DNA of 64,000 bases from Tenrec ecaudatus (GCF_050624435.1 NC_134545.1:82223563-82287562), one strand, 5' to 3'; shown: positions 23,193 through 33,879, counted from the first letter of the stretch. A program made the numbers and translations. The notes: a model not told the origin generated them from the letters alone.

Positions 23193-23669
23193 TTTATTTT
23201 GTAAGAGACGTAGAGTCCAGCAGATGGATCTTGTGCAGTCAAATTGCTGAGCACGTGGAGGGATATCTGAATCCAGCTTAGAGCTAGCAGTGGGTGTGGG
23301 GGATGGTGAGGCATGGTTCGGATTTGTCTACATTATGACCTTTCTCGAATTCTTACCTCATTTCTGGGTGGGGAGAGAGGGGGAAGGCTTTGAGTAAGAA
23401 GAGGAACAAGGCTTGCTAATGATTTTTGAACACGTCAGGAATTTATAGTCTTTAGGACAGTCAGTTCTTACCACATCCTTATGGGTTGCTGCTAACATGC
23501 TAACCCCATTTTAGAGCAGGAAAAACCAACCAAGCAAGCCATCCTCTGAGCACGGGCTTTCTCCTTACTCATGCTGGGCCCGACACACTTCATTTCATCC
23601 GAACAGGTAATACCATGAGTCTTATGCATGTGTCCCTCCCCCCCCAGATGACTGTGGAATTATATGTCG

Positions 23670-23830
23670 TTATAAGAAATCACGAGTCAATGCTAAACTG
23701 AAAGGCCGTAGGCTCGAATCTAGGTGCCTCAGCAGAAAGGCCTGGTCATCTGCTTCTGAAGGATCCGTCATTGAGAGCCCAGTGGGGCACGGTTCTACTC
23801 CAGTCCCTCTGTCACTGGGGTCCTCACTAC
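23670..23830 (+). repeat. AfroSINE-like, degenerate
   Basis: GGCCGTAGGCTCGAATC, then AGTGGGGCACGGTTCTACTC, follow AfroSINE order but are much diverged. Confidence 0.4.
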
Positions 23831-24822
23831 GTTTTCTCCGAGCCCTTCCGATACGTGGTATCTTGTGTTTTCCATTTCTATTTTCTTACTGGGTCGTGAT
23901 CCAGGCATCTTTGCATTTGCTTATTGCCATCACACATGCGACTCAGGGAAAGCAATGTCTTGCCCTTTGCCCGTTTCCTGATTGCATGTTTTGTTGGGGG
24001 TGGGGTGGGGGAAGCATTTCATTTTAACAAACATAGCGATGACCACCGATGAGCTGGGGTACTGTTGTCTGGCCAAGGCCTTTGATTTGGCTGTGGGTCA
24101 GCGGCCTGGAATTCCCAGTCAAGCAGTCACACCCCAAAGGCTTTGTCTAAGGCTTCCTGGTTCTGTTTGACAAAGTGATTTACGATCTATCTTAAGGATG
24201 GTTGCAAAGCAGAGGAGGGCAGTACCCTTTCACACTGAAGACTTTCTTTCCTGCCAGGTTTTCTTGCAGACATTCGTTCAAGGGCATTATTCATTTGTGT
24301 TGCTTGAGTCTGTTCAATACATTTGTTGTGGATGAAGTTGTGCCCATCAAAATTATGTGTGGTGGCATTGAGGCCTTCTCTCTGGCCTGCTGGACAAGAT
24401 CGGGGCATGCAGAAGTTGAGTACCCCCAAAGAAGTAAGGGCCCCTGACCCAAGTGAATGGTTCTCACAGGACAATTGCTGTCCCCCCCACCCCAACCTCC
24501 TGGCAAAAACAATACCCAGGGGGCCCTGCAGCTGGCCTGGTGCCATGAGCAGGGGTCCCTGCGCCCCTGGGCCAGTGGCCTCTTCCCTTACCCCCCTGCA
24601 TCCCCTCCTCACTTTCCATTTTTTTGTGTCTTTTATTGTTATTAAACAGACGTGACTTTTTGTGTTTTCATATTGACTCTGCAGCGTGGGCCTTTGAATG
24701 AAGCTAGGACATATATCTTTGATGCTATATATATATATATATATATTACAAATCCTACTGTACCTGTGGTTATAATCCCACTTGGGAACAGAGTTCTGTT
24801 ACATTAAGGAGACAACATTAGT
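23831..24822. other. Unassigned; (AT)n microsatellite at 24726-24746
   Basis: No gene found. The TA dinucleotide run near 24726-24746 is the only simple feature. Confidence 0.5.
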
Positions 24823-25739
24823 GTAGACTTTGTTTTATTTATTATAAATCACTTTTTTGGGGGGCTCTTACAGCTCTTATCATAATCCATACATCCATTG
24901 TATCAAATACATTTGTACATATGTTGCCATCATCATTTTCAAAACATTTTTTTCTACTTGAGCCCTTGGTATCAGTTCCTGTTTTCCCCCTCCCTCTACC
25001 TTGATAAATGATAAATTATTATTATTTTCATATCTTACACTATCCGCTGTCTCCCCTCTCCTACGTTTCTGTTGTTTGTCCTCCTTGGGTTGAGGGGTGG
25101 GGTTATACGTCAATCATTGTGATCGGTTCCCTCTTTTTCCCCCTTCTTCCTCCATTCTCCCCCTGCCTTCATGGTATCACTAATCTCATTATTGTTCCTG
25201 AGGGGTTTATCTGTCCTGGATTCTGTGTTGAGAGCTCTAATTTGTACCAGTGTACATGCGCTGGTCTAGTCAGATTTTTAAGGTAGAATTGGGGTCATGA
25301 TAGTTGGGGGAATGGAAGCATTAAAGAACTAGAGGAAAGTTGTATGTTTCCTCAGTGCTATACTGCACCCTGACTGGCTCATCTCTTCCTTGTGACCCTT
25401 CTGTAAGGGGATGTCCAAATGTTTACAAATGGGTTTGGGTATCCACTCTGCACACCCCCTTATTCACATCGATATGATTTTTTGTTCTGGGTCTTTGAAG
25501 CCTGATACCTGATCCCTTCGACACCTCATGATCATACAGGCTGCTGTGCTTCTTCCATGCGGGCTTTGTTGCTTCCCTGCTAGATGGCCACTAGCCTTTA
25601 AGCCTTTAAGACCCCAGACGCTATATCTTTTGATAGCCGGGCACCATCAACTTTCTTCACCACATTTGCTTATGCACCCATTTTGACTTCAGTGATGGTG
25701 TCGGGAAGGTGAGCATCACAGAAAGTAGACTATGTTTTA
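24823..25739 (-). mobile_element. Repeat A with 15-bp target-site duplication
   Basis: The body is 24838-25724 (887 bp), tail to the left. GTAGACTTTGTTTTA (24823-24837) and GTAGACTATGTTTTA (25725-25739) are a target duplication with one mismatch. Internal landmarks match the 9.2 kb copy. Confidence 0.85.
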
Positions 25740-26016
25740 AATCAATCTCTTTTGAGATGGTAAAGAGCAGATGAAGCAAGTACACCCGAGGCCAGATGAA
25801 TCCTATTCCACATGTTGCCACAAAGAGCCAAGCTACAGAAAGTGAGAAGAAACAAGCACCTATCCCCCAGAGCCAAAAGAGAAGGCAAGTCTTCCCCTAG
25901 AGATGATACCCTGAATTCGGACTGGGAGAGAATGGATGTCTGTTTATTGCAGCCGCCCACAGGCGGTGAGTGAGAAGGACCAGTCTGAGAGCCTGCTTTC
26001 AGTTCTTTGGGGCATT

Positions 26017-26955
26017 CGAGGGGGTACCCCCAAAACTGGAATTTAACCCCCTCCAAAGGTATGTATGTATTTAACTTTTTTTTTTTAAACAAAACAACCT
26101 TATCACCTTCAAAGTACTCTCCATTACACTTAATACATTTGTCAAATCTGCGACTCCATTCTTGGGAACATTTTTCAAACTCATCTGTTGGGATGGCGGA
26201 CAGCACCTCCCTCGTTTTTTCCTTCACCTCTTCTACCTCGTCAAATCGCTGTCCTTTCACGTCCCTCTGCTCTCATGGCAACAAAAATAAGTCGCATGGA
26301 TCAACGTCAGGTGAGTAAGGTGTGTGGGGCAAGAGAGGTATGTATGCTGGTCCCCCCCCCCAAAAAAAAATGGTGCACTGAGATGGCTGCATGAGCAGGT
26401 GCACTGTCCTGGTGGCAAAACCAGTCTCTCGTTTGCCACAAGTCAGGCCTGTTTTGTGGCTCGTTATACAATCATTTCAAAACCTCTAAATAGAAAGGCT
26501 GATTAACAGTCTGCCCTGCTGATATGAACACCAAATGTACTCCGTGTCAACATTTTCATCTGTTTAGGAAGTTGATGGACGTCATTAATCGACATTTCAC
26601 CTTTTTTGAAACGAGAAAACCACTTGTACACTTGAGTTTTCCCCATAGTGCTGTCCTTGTAAGCTGTGTTCAACATCACACCAGTTTCTGTGGTATTTTT
26701 CCGGAGCAGGAAACAAAACACAGTCACACACTGTTCTCTTAAATTGGGCATCACAAAAAATGTGGTTAGAGCAAAACGGCTTTTACAAAAAAATTCACTG
26801 TGACCAGAGAGAACCTTCCCAGGCGATGCCACTGGGTGCACTAACTCAGAGTGAGTTGCTGGGTGCTCGCCTAGTGGGGAAAATGAGTACTATGAAAGCT
26901 CTGCTCTGCCCGGTGCCATTCTGTTTTTTTTGGGGGGTGGCAGGGGGGAGGGGTA
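26017..26955 (-). mobile_element. Mariner copy, internally deleted
   Basis: The minus-strand frame at about 26530-26750 reads LNTAYKDSTMGKTQVYKWFS, then RFKKGE, which is the transposase N-terminal helix-turn-helix. The frame near 26085-26260 reads RRFDKCIKCNGEYFEGDKV, the C-terminal end. By comparison with the 4.6 kb copy, roughly 370 bases of the middle (much of the catalytic core) are missing near 26520-26550. Terminal sequences GAGGGGGTACCCCC and GGGGTATCCCTTTG are related to those of copy 1. Inactive. Confidence 0.75.
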
Positions 26956-27204
26956 TCCCTTTGTATACTGAGGAGTGGAATTGCTCAGTCAGATGATAAT
27001 TTTATGGTTGAAATTTCTGAAGAAAAAGCATGGCTGTTTTAAACTGCTATGTTTGGGGGAGATTGGTTATGCAGAAATAGATAATGGAAATAAATAAGAA
27101 GTTATAATAATTAGTACAATCGATTCAAACTTGCAATAATAAGTATATAGATTTGGGCACATCACAATCAACTCTTGATTATGTCCTCACAATTGACTCC
27201 TAAA

Positions 27205-27341
27205 AAACCCAATCAACTCAAAATCTCTCGGCACAGAGTTGACTGTGGCTCATGGCAACCCGATAGGACAGAAGAGGACTGTCCCATAGGGTTTCCAAAG
27301 CTCTGAATGTTACAGCAGCAAACAGACACATCTTTCTCCTG
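27205..27341 (-). repeat. AfroSINE, left part (split by LTR)
   Basis: GAGTTGACTGTGGCTCATGG, CCCATAGGGTTTCCAAAG and CATCTTTCTCCTG run up to the LTR. The rest continues at 27910-27995 (GCAGGTGGATTCAAACCACT). Confidence 0.75.
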
Positions 27342-27909
27342 TAGAGCTGTGGGGAGAGGTCGACCGCTTACAGACACCCTCCCCAGGGTAGTTAGTCAAC
27401 CAGACTATATGGCAGGCCTCACTCCCTGCTTCTGGGGACAATAAACTATTCCTCCTTGAGGCCTGAGACCTACTGATAATGGTTCCTATGGAGATCTAGG
27501 GAATAGGTCAAAGTTAGGCCGCCATCCTGAACCTAGGATCCCTCCCCTTCCTATTGCGTGTATGTCCCTAGACCACCCCCCCTCATTACTGTATTACCTA
27601 TAGGACAGCCCCTTCCAGTGATGTATGTCCTCACCTGTAATTAGGGGGCTTGCATGTCCCCAGAGAATATAAAAGGGGCCGGGGCTACCATTAAACTCTC
27701 TCTCTCTCTCTCCTCCATGTGGACCATCGAGTGGAGCTGAGGTGAGCATGCTACCATGAGTCGTGTCTGACTCCATTTATTTCAGTACTTCACTTCTATC
27801 TCTCATGCTCTCTATAACTTTACTATGATCTTTAGTTAGTATCGCTGTACAATTGCGCCTACCGGACCCGTAATGATGTGTTAGGGGCTGGCTTCCCCTG
27901 ACATAGAGC
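27342..27909 (+). mobile_element. Solo LTR with 6-bp target-site duplication
   Basis: The LTR is 27348-27903 (556 bp), with ends TGTGGGGAG and CCCCTGACA. The host duplication TAGAGC lies at 27342-27347 and 27904-27909. Joining the flanks restores a normal AfroSINE. Promoter signals are visible: TATAAAAG at 27668-27675 and ATTAAA at 27690-27695, then a (CT)n run. A 6-bp duplication fits class II or related endogenous retroviruses. No gag, pol or env remains. Confidence 0.88.
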
Positions 27910-27995
27910 AGCAGGTGGATTCAAACCACTGACCTTACAATTCTCAGGTTCAGTGCCTAGGCATTGCACCACCAGGACTCGTCAGTTGACTGTAA
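27910..27995 (-). repeat. AfroSINE, right part
   Basis: Continuation of the SINE interrupted at 27341: TTCAAACCACTGACCTTAC (box B reversed), then GCATTGCACCACCAGGA head. Confidence 0.75.
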
Positions 27996-28107
27996 GCATG
28001 AAATCAAGGGACAGAAGCAGATGTGCACAGGTGAGTAAGAAAGGAGCTGAGCAGCTGTGGGTGTACATGGGAGAGCACATGTCCAGGGCACCTTCACCGT
28101 GTGGAAA

Positions 28108-28260
28108 GATCAAATGCTGCCGAGTAGATTCTGACTGATGGGTGTCAGGGAAGGACTGTGTTCACAGGGCTTCCAAAAGCTCCTTTTTTTGGAAGTGGGT
28201 CTCCAGCCCTTTCTTCCAAGTCTTCTAGGTGGACTTCAATTAGCAGCTGAGCACATGAAC
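28108..28260 (-). repeat. AfroSINE-like, degenerate
   Basis: CTGCCGAGTAGATTCTGAC, CACAGGGCTTCCAAAAGC, then AATTAGCAGCTGAGCAC keep SINE order at low identity. Confidence 0.45.
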
Positions 28261-28404
28261 TGTTTGCACCTCCCAGGAACAAGCCCTGTGCATACTTTCT
28301 CTAAAGAACTCTCTGGAAGACTGAGGGGGGGGTGCATAACGCAGTGCTGATTTTAGTCCCACAGAACTGAGGGTAACAAAAAGAGGGTGTGTGTGCCTGC
28401 GCAC

Positions 28405-29670
28405 GTCCTCACTTCCCAGAGGACAAAGAAAAGGCAAACCAAAAGCCATGCCAAAAATACTGTGGCCATGGCAGCCTATTGGCTGCATGACTGTGCCCCG
28501 CTGCTGCCCAGAGACAGGCCATTAAGAAGCTCGTCATTCAAAATGGGTGCATAAGCAAATGTGGCGAAGAAAGCTGATGGTGCCCGGCTATCAAAAGATA
28601 TAGGGTCTGGGGTCTTAAAGGCTTGAAGGTAAACAAGCGGCCATCTAGCTCAGAAGCAACAAAGCCCACATGGAAGAAACACACCAGCCTGTGTGATCAC
28701 GAGGTGTCGAAGGGATCAGGTATCAGGCATCATCAGAACAAAAAATCATATCATTATGAATGAGGGGGAGTGTGGAGTGGAGACCCAAAGCCCATTTGTA
28801 GGCAATTGGACATCCCTTTACTAAGGGTTGCAGGGAGGAGACAAACCAGTCAGGGTGCAGTGTAGCAACGATGAAACATACAACTTTCCTCTGGTTCCTA
28901 AATGCTTCCTTCCTCACCACTATCATGATCCCAATTCTACCTTGCAAGTCTGGCTAGACCAGAGGATGTACACTGGTACAGATAGGAACTGGAAACCCAG
29001 GGACTCCAGGGCAGATGATCCCTTTAGGACCAGTGGTGAGAGTCGTGATACTGGGAGGGTGGGTGGGGTGGAAAGAGAGAACCAGTCACAAGGATCTACA
29101 TATAACCTCCTCCCTGGGGGACAGACAACAGAAAAATGGGTGAAGGGAGATGTCGGTCAGGGCAAGATATGACAAAATAATAATGTATAAATTATTAAGG
29201 GTTCATGAGGGAGGGGAAAAATGAGGAGCTGGTGCCAGGGGGCTAAGTGGAGAGCAAATGTTTTGAGAATGATGAGGGCAATGAATGTACAAATGCGCTT
29301 TACACAATTGATGTATGTGTGGATTGTGATAAGAGTTGTATGAGCCCCTAATAAAATGGTTAAAAAAAAAAAGCTTGTCATTCAAAACACAGTGGAGGCT
29401 GCAGCCCTCAGAGACATTTCTGAAGCTAGTATCTTCGACGCATGTGCGCTTCCCGAGGGGTCTGTGAAGCTCTGTTACTGGGTGAATTGTGCTATTCACA
29501 GCAAGGTGGTCAGGAACTGGTCACACTTAGTCCAGAGGGGCCGAACACCCCACCCCAATTTAGACCTGCAGGCGCTGCCCATGACCTCCTCCAAAACTTA
29601 TGTAAAGATAGAAGGCTGAAGAAAAACAAATGGAGAGAAACTAATATGGAAATGGTTCTTTACTCTTAAA
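28405..29670 (+). pseudogene. RPS26: RPS26 processed pseudogene, split by repeat A
   Basis: An intronless copy of ribosomal protein S26. The start codon position reads AGG (28420-28422), followed by ACAAAGAAAAGGC (TKKR). The 5' half ends with AIKKLVIQN at about 28520-28543. The 3' half resumes at 29371: [16 protein letters not shown], then [10 protein letters not shown], then a frameshifted arginine/proline-rich end with a stop at 29603-29605. Lost start, small indels (such as in the segment for GHVQPIR) and missense changes make it non-functional. Repeat A (28544-29370) interrupts it. The 3'-UTR-like tail fades into A-rich sequence near 29665. Confidence 0.9.
28527..29387 (+). mobile_element. 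Repeat A with 17-bp target-site duplication, inside the RPS26 pseudogene
   Basis: The body is 28544-29370 (827 bp), ending CCCTAATAAAATGG and an A run. AAGCTCGTCATTCAAAA (28527-28543) and AAGCTTGTCATTCAAAA (29371-29387) are the duplicated host site, which is itself RPS26 coding sequence (KLVIQN). This proves the element's left and right limits at this locus. Confidence 0.93.
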
Positions 29671-30323
29671 AATAAATGTGTGTGTGTGTGCGTGCGCGTA
29701 TGGGGGATGGTAGCCTATTGTCTTTCTGGGTGCTAGGAGAAGCTTGGCTTTCGAGTCCCGAGTCAGGAGAGCTCAGCGTCCCATCAGGAATCAGGCGTCC
29801 CAGCAGCAGGGTAGATGGAGACGTAGGTTCCTGGCAGCAGTGATCACACTGATTGCTTCTGGGGAGCGCGCAGGACACGTAGAGATGGCTCCCAAGGAGA
29901 TATCCCAGAAAGAGCCCACTGAAACTTCGCAACAGCGGATGGGGATAATAGGCAAGGACATTCAGGACCCCAAGCGACATCCCTAATTTGATGGTGCCCC
30001 TGGGCTGTGGCAAAACCGAGAGCGAGTTAGGAAGCTCGTCTGGCTGGTTTCAGCATGAAGTGAAGATAGCTGAAGGATGGAGTGACCGCTTAGGGGGAAG
30101 GAGCAGAAGCACAGGAGAGAGATGTGGAAGGAAGACTTGGAGTAGGCCGGTTGTAGTAGGGATGGGAAGAACTCCATGGGGTTGAAAGGACTTGGTGATG
30201 TCCTGGGAGGAGGAGTCAAGCTTGACTCTGAGATTTTTGGCTTGGCTGGGGAGCGGTAGGGCTGCTGGGGGTGCGATGATGAGTTCTGCGAGGGACATGC
30301 GGAGTTGCAAGTTTCTACAGACC
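29671..30323. other. Unassigned; (TG)n at 29677-29696
   Basis: A short TG/CG alternating run follows the pseudogene. The rest is unassigned sequence with no credible frame. Confidence 0.5.
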
Positions 30324-30532
30324 ATCTAGATCAATGGTTCTCAACTTGTGGGTCACGACCCCTTTGGGGGTTGAACGACTCTTTCACAGGGGTCACCCGA
30401 TTCATAACAGTAGCAAAAGGACAGTGATGAAGTAGCAACTAAAATAATTTTATGATTGGGGGGTCACCACAACATGAAGAACTGTATTAAAAGGCCATGG
30501 CATCAGGCAGGTTAAGAACTACTGATCTAGAT
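30324..30532 (-). mobile_element. SPIN-type hAT MITE with perfect 8-bp duplication
   Basis: A 193-bp element at 30332-30524 has ends CAATGGTTCTCAACTTGTGG and GTTAAGAACTACTG. It is flanked by ATCTAGAT at 30324-30331 and 30525-30532. Its interior is the reverse of the 5039 copy (GTTGTGGTGACC-type and CTTCATAAC-type blocks). No coding capacity. Confidence 0.9.
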
Positions 30533-30599
30533 ACAGAGGGACCACAAGAAAGTTGGGTGCTCAGAGTTCTAAAATGGAGATGAATTCTCATTCCCTTAT

Positions 30600-30680
30600 T
30601 TGTGCAAAAGCTTTGCAGAACACCTACTGCATGCCAGGCACTGCTCTGGGTGCTGATGGCACCCATATAGGAAACGTTAA
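30600..30680 (+). repeat. L2/MIR3-like fragment
   Basis: GAACACCTACTGCATGCC, then AGGCACTGCTCTGGGTGCTG, is the phrase found at the end of old mammalian L2/MIR elements. Confidence 0.5.
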
Positions 30681-31090
30681 CTGTGTGAGGTGGGGTTGAC
30701 CAGAGAAACAAGAAGTAATTATGAATCAAGAAGGCATCCCAGGCCCAGTCCAACTCAAATCCATAAGTCTGATAGCAGTCCATCAGTCCCTCTTCAGACT
30801 CACACAGCCATATGCTCTGACGCAGAAAGAAAGGTGTGTGGAATGCAGGAAGATCCCAGGTTGGTGGGTGCAGAATCACGTGGATCCCAGGTGGATGGAA
30901 ACATGGCAGGCCATGGTCAGGGTCATCTGTAGAGCCCCAGTGACCAGGTCAGAGAAGGGGTAGAGAGAGGGAGATTCCTAGGGTCCCCCCACACCCTGCT
31001 TCTTTTTAAGAAGTCTGCGCCACTAAGGAGGTACCAGCAAACTGTGACCTGGTTGACAGGTTGGATTCCATGAGGTCATCTAACTACTAC
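30681..31090 (+). repeat. Repeat B, diverged
   Basis: GGTTGACCAGAGAAACAAG, CCATAAGTCTGATAGCAGTC and CCTCTTCAGACTCACACAGC match the longer B subfamily at 14.8 kb. Heavily decayed. Confidence 0.5.
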
Positions 31091-31483
31091 ATTGACCACA
31101 GCATGGATGGGACTTCCAGAGAGAGAGTCCAGTGTAGGAAGGACGGGGTGGGGCGTGGGGGTGGGGGTGGAGGAGAGTGACAGATTGTAACACTGGCAGG
31201 AGAGGAGACTTGAAGGTGGGAGAAGAGCCGGGGGTGGGGGTGGTGATGCAGAGGGTAAGGTGGACACTGGTACCAAGAAGGAAGAGCAGGGAAGAGAGTC
31301 CAGGGCTGCAGAGGTCAGCTCAGAGGAGTGGCACGTGTCCTTCAGGTTTAGGCTCCTGGCGGAGGGAAGCTGGACGGACTGGCATGAGAGCAAGCAAGCC
31401 CTCTAAGCAGGGAAGAAAGAAGGCAGAAGTAAGCTTAGTGAACGCCCGTTTCCTGGGATTCTGTCTGTCTTACTGTCTTCTAG

Positions 31484-31622
31484 TGGATGTGGACTCATAG
31501 GGTGTCTATAGACAGGGTAGACCTGTAACTTTAAGAGAGTAGAAAGTCGCATCTTTTTATGCAGAGCAGCTGGTGGTTTGGAACCCAGCGCATAACTCCT
31601 AAGCCAGCAGGGCTCCTGGAGA
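31484..31622 (-). repeat. AfroSINE
   Basis: Reverse copy: GTGGACTCATAGGGTGTC, GAGAGTAGAAAGTCGC, GGTGGTTTGGAACCCAGCGC, GCAGGGCTCCTGG head. Confidence 0.75.
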
Positions 31623-32149
31623 TTCTGTATTTAGGAGGCTGCTAAGCATCAGCCGAGGGAAGATTTCAGGGTCCTTTGGACCTAGGCAGGCTGTCAGGAC
31701 CTCAGAAGTGAGGATTTCATCCAGGGCAGACTCGGGCTGCAGGGCAGGTGCTCTTGCGTCTCAGCAGCCTCAAAAAAACCCGCGGCTGTGCGGAGCGGGG
31801 AGCGATTCCTCTCAGTTGGGGCAATCAGGGAAGATGTATAGACATTTGATTCCGGTGTGAATATTGGGCTGGGTTTGGACAGAAGCGAGAGGTGGGGCGG
31901 GGGAAGGGCATTTCCACCGGCGCTCCCAGACCAGTGAGAAGCTCAGGAACATTTGAAGGTAGCAAGGGACACAAGGACGGGCTCATTCTGGCTGGAGTTA
32001 AGAGGTTCCTCAAGGGGAGGAACAAGGCCAGTAAATGCAAACCAAGGTGGGTGGTAGGGTGCTGTGTTGTGTTGTGCGTGCGTGTGTATGTGTGGTGGTG
32101 GTGGGGTCTTGGGGTCAGGCGACCTGAGGGGTTCCAATACGAGCTTCCG

Positions 32150-32290
32150 GGGACTTTACTAGCTATTTGACATTGGCGAGGTTCCCTTACGTATCGCACA
32201 TTCCTCATCTGTAAACTAGTGATAACCCTCATCGTATGGTTGGAAGAAGACTAGATAACAGAATAGAGTGATGCCGGGTAAACCTTAAGA
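32150..32290 (+). repeat. MIR-like fragment
   Basis: CTAGCTATTTGACATTGGCG, TTCCTCATCTGTAAACTAGT and GATAACCCTCATCGTATGG follow MIR order. Confidence 0.55.
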
Positions 32291-32705
32291 CCGCTGGAGA
32301 GACACGTTGCTCCGGATACGTGCTTTGGGGAGGATTGCTTTCGGCAATACGGAGTCACGTGGATGGAGTGGGGAGAAGAAGCCTCGCACACCGCAGGTAG
32401 TCTCAGTAAACACTGAGCGGAATTGCATTCTTTGCTGGGCACTCAGAACAGGATCTGCATTTCAGAGTCGGGCCGGTGACTATGCGGTTAAGTTCAAGTT
32501 AAGGGGGAGGGAAAGAGGATCGAGACGTCAGTGGTCAGTTCCGCTTTCCTGTAACTGTCCCCTGCGGAGGTCTTTCAGTGTCAGGCGTGGGGAGCGAGAT
32601 GCAGGGTCGCCGAGCGCGGGCTTCTCGCCCGGGCTCCGCAGGATTTTGCCGGTTGCCCTCCGGCCCGGACAAAGTTAAAGCAGCTCGCGACCCGGAGCGA
32701 ACGGC

Positions 32706-32716
32706 GCGCAGGCGCA
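32706..32716 (+). promoter_or_regulatory. NRF1-like site
   Basis: GCGCAGGCGCA closely matches the NRF1 half-site palindrome common in CpG-island promoters. Confidence 0.6.
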
Positions 32717-32801
32717 CTGCAGGGGTCAGCGCTCACCTGTGGGGGAGCGGGCGGAGCTAAGCCTTAGAGCCCGGACGAGACGGGAGGCGGGGCGGGCGCG
32801 A

Positions 32802-32809
32802 TGACGTCA
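32802..32809 (+). promoter_or_regulatory. CRE (CREB/ATF site)
   Basis: A perfect palindromic TGACGTCA between GC-box sequences in the ZFYVE27 promoter. Confidence 0.75.
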
Positions 32810-32838
32810 CGGGCGCGGCGCCGTACGGCGATCCGGGT

Positions 32839-32847
32839 CCCGGAAGC
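32839..32847 (+). promoter_or_regulatory. ETS/GABP-type site
   Basis: CCCGGAAGC matches the ETS core CCGGAAG, close to the likely start region and a GGC-rich run. Confidence 0.6.
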
Positions 32848-32849
32848 GG

Positions 32850-33006
32850 CGGCGGCGGCGGCGGGCCGGCTCTCGGACCTCCGCCTTAGCAGCGGCGGCG
32901 GCGGCGCCGGGGTGGGGCGGGTCTGAGGAAGCGCTCCGGGGGCCGGGCGCCTGCGTGGTGCCCCGGGCCGTTCCCAGCCCTCCCCACCCACCAGCCCCGC
33001 ACCCGG
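32850..33006 (+). other. ZFYVE27: ZFYVE27 exon 1 (5' UTR), approximate
   Basis: Non-coding first exon inferred within the CpG island. A donor-like CGG|GTAGGT lies at 33007; GTAG|GTGCAC four bases downstream is an alternative. No upstream ATG in frame with the protein was seen. The 5' limit is a guess from motif positions. Confidence 0.45.
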
Positions 33007-33079
33007 GTAGGTGCACCATCACCCCGCCTCCGTCCCCGCCCCCGCGTCGGCCGGGCTGGGCGCCTAGACGCCGCGGGCG

Positions 33080-33093
33080 CTGCCACCTGCTGG
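33080..33093 (-). promoter_or_regulatory. CTCF-like core site
   Basis: The minus strand reads CCAGCAGGTGGCAG, fitting every position of the degenerate CTCF core (CCASYAGRKGGCRS). It lies at the downstream edge of the CpG island. Confidence 0.55.
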
Positions 33094-33444
33094 CGTAGCC
33101 GCCTTGGGCGTGGCCTCCCGTGGCCGGGCTGTGGGGCCCTCTGGGCGGCGGAAGTAGTGGTCAAGGCCCCTGCCGACGCTGACCTGCTTTCTCCGCTCCT
33201 GGGCGCCTACCTCCTGCCCGCCAGCCCGCTCGGGTCCCGTCACCCTGGCTCCGTCCACAGGGATTTCGGGCTCCGGGTGGTCCCTTTGCCCAGTGCGGGG
33301 GACTGGTTTATGGAGCTGTGGGCGCCCAAATCCCACTCTTGTTTTCTGCTGAGCGTGTTCCCGGTGGGACTTTGGAATTAAGAAACGAGGGAGACGAGGA
33401 TGGGGCCTTATGGAAGGTAATGGCTGCTCCCTGGGGTTCCAGGC

Positions 33445-33466
33445 GGGGGTGGGGGTGGGGGTGGGG
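33445..33466 (+). other. G-quadruplex-prone run
   Basis: Four runs of four or more G separated by single T, in ZFYVE27 intron 1, on the transcribed (RNA-like) strand. Confidence 0.65.
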
Positions 33467-33620
33467 CGGTGAAGCGATGGCCAGGGAAGGCTCCCGAAAG
33501 TTGTTGGGATGCCCTAGGCACAGGTGGGCACAGGGACGGGTCAAAGGATGGGATGGGAAAGGAGAAAATCTGAGAGCCCTGGAATACTGGCAGATGGCTG
33601 GGACATTTTCTCTGCAGGGG

Positions 33621-33879
33621 TGTCCACTGTGTGAAGGGAGACATCGGTCAGTGGAAGACATGAAAAATAAATTTATAAATTATCAAGGGTTCATGAGGGA
33701 GGAGAGGGGAGGGGAGGGGGAAAATGAACTGAAAGCATGGGATCAAGTAGAAAATATATTTTGAAATGATGGCAACATAAGTACACATGTGCTTGACAAT
33801 GGATGTATATATGGATTGTGATGAGAGCTTTCAGAACCCCCCAATAAAATGATTTTTTTAAAAAAAGGATGTCCACTGT
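33621..33879 (+). mobile_element. Repeat A, short copy, 10-bp duplication
   Basis: The body is 33631-33869 (239 bp), flanked by TGTCCACTGT at 33621-33630 and 33870-33879. It ends CCCCCAATAAAATGATT plus A/T tail. It lies in ZFYVE27 intron 1. Confidence 0.8.

Larger units (their letters stand above)
32560..33200 (+). promoter_or_regulatory. ZFYVE27: CpG island promoter of ZFYVE27
   Basis: A dense CpG-rich segment in an otherwise CpG-poor window, about 1.2-1.8 kb upstream of the protrudin start codon. It carries a full CRE, an NRF1-type palindrome, an ETS site and GC boxes (GAGGCGGGGCGGGCG at 32785-32799), with no TATA box. This is the architecture of a housekeeping promoter with dispersed start sites. 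Transcription probably begins around 32820-32900; the exact start cannot be read. Confidence 0.85.

Noticed and set aside
28420-29605. Functional RPS26 gene
   Set aside because: No introns, start codon lost, frameshifts, and split by a transposon; a dead retrocopy.
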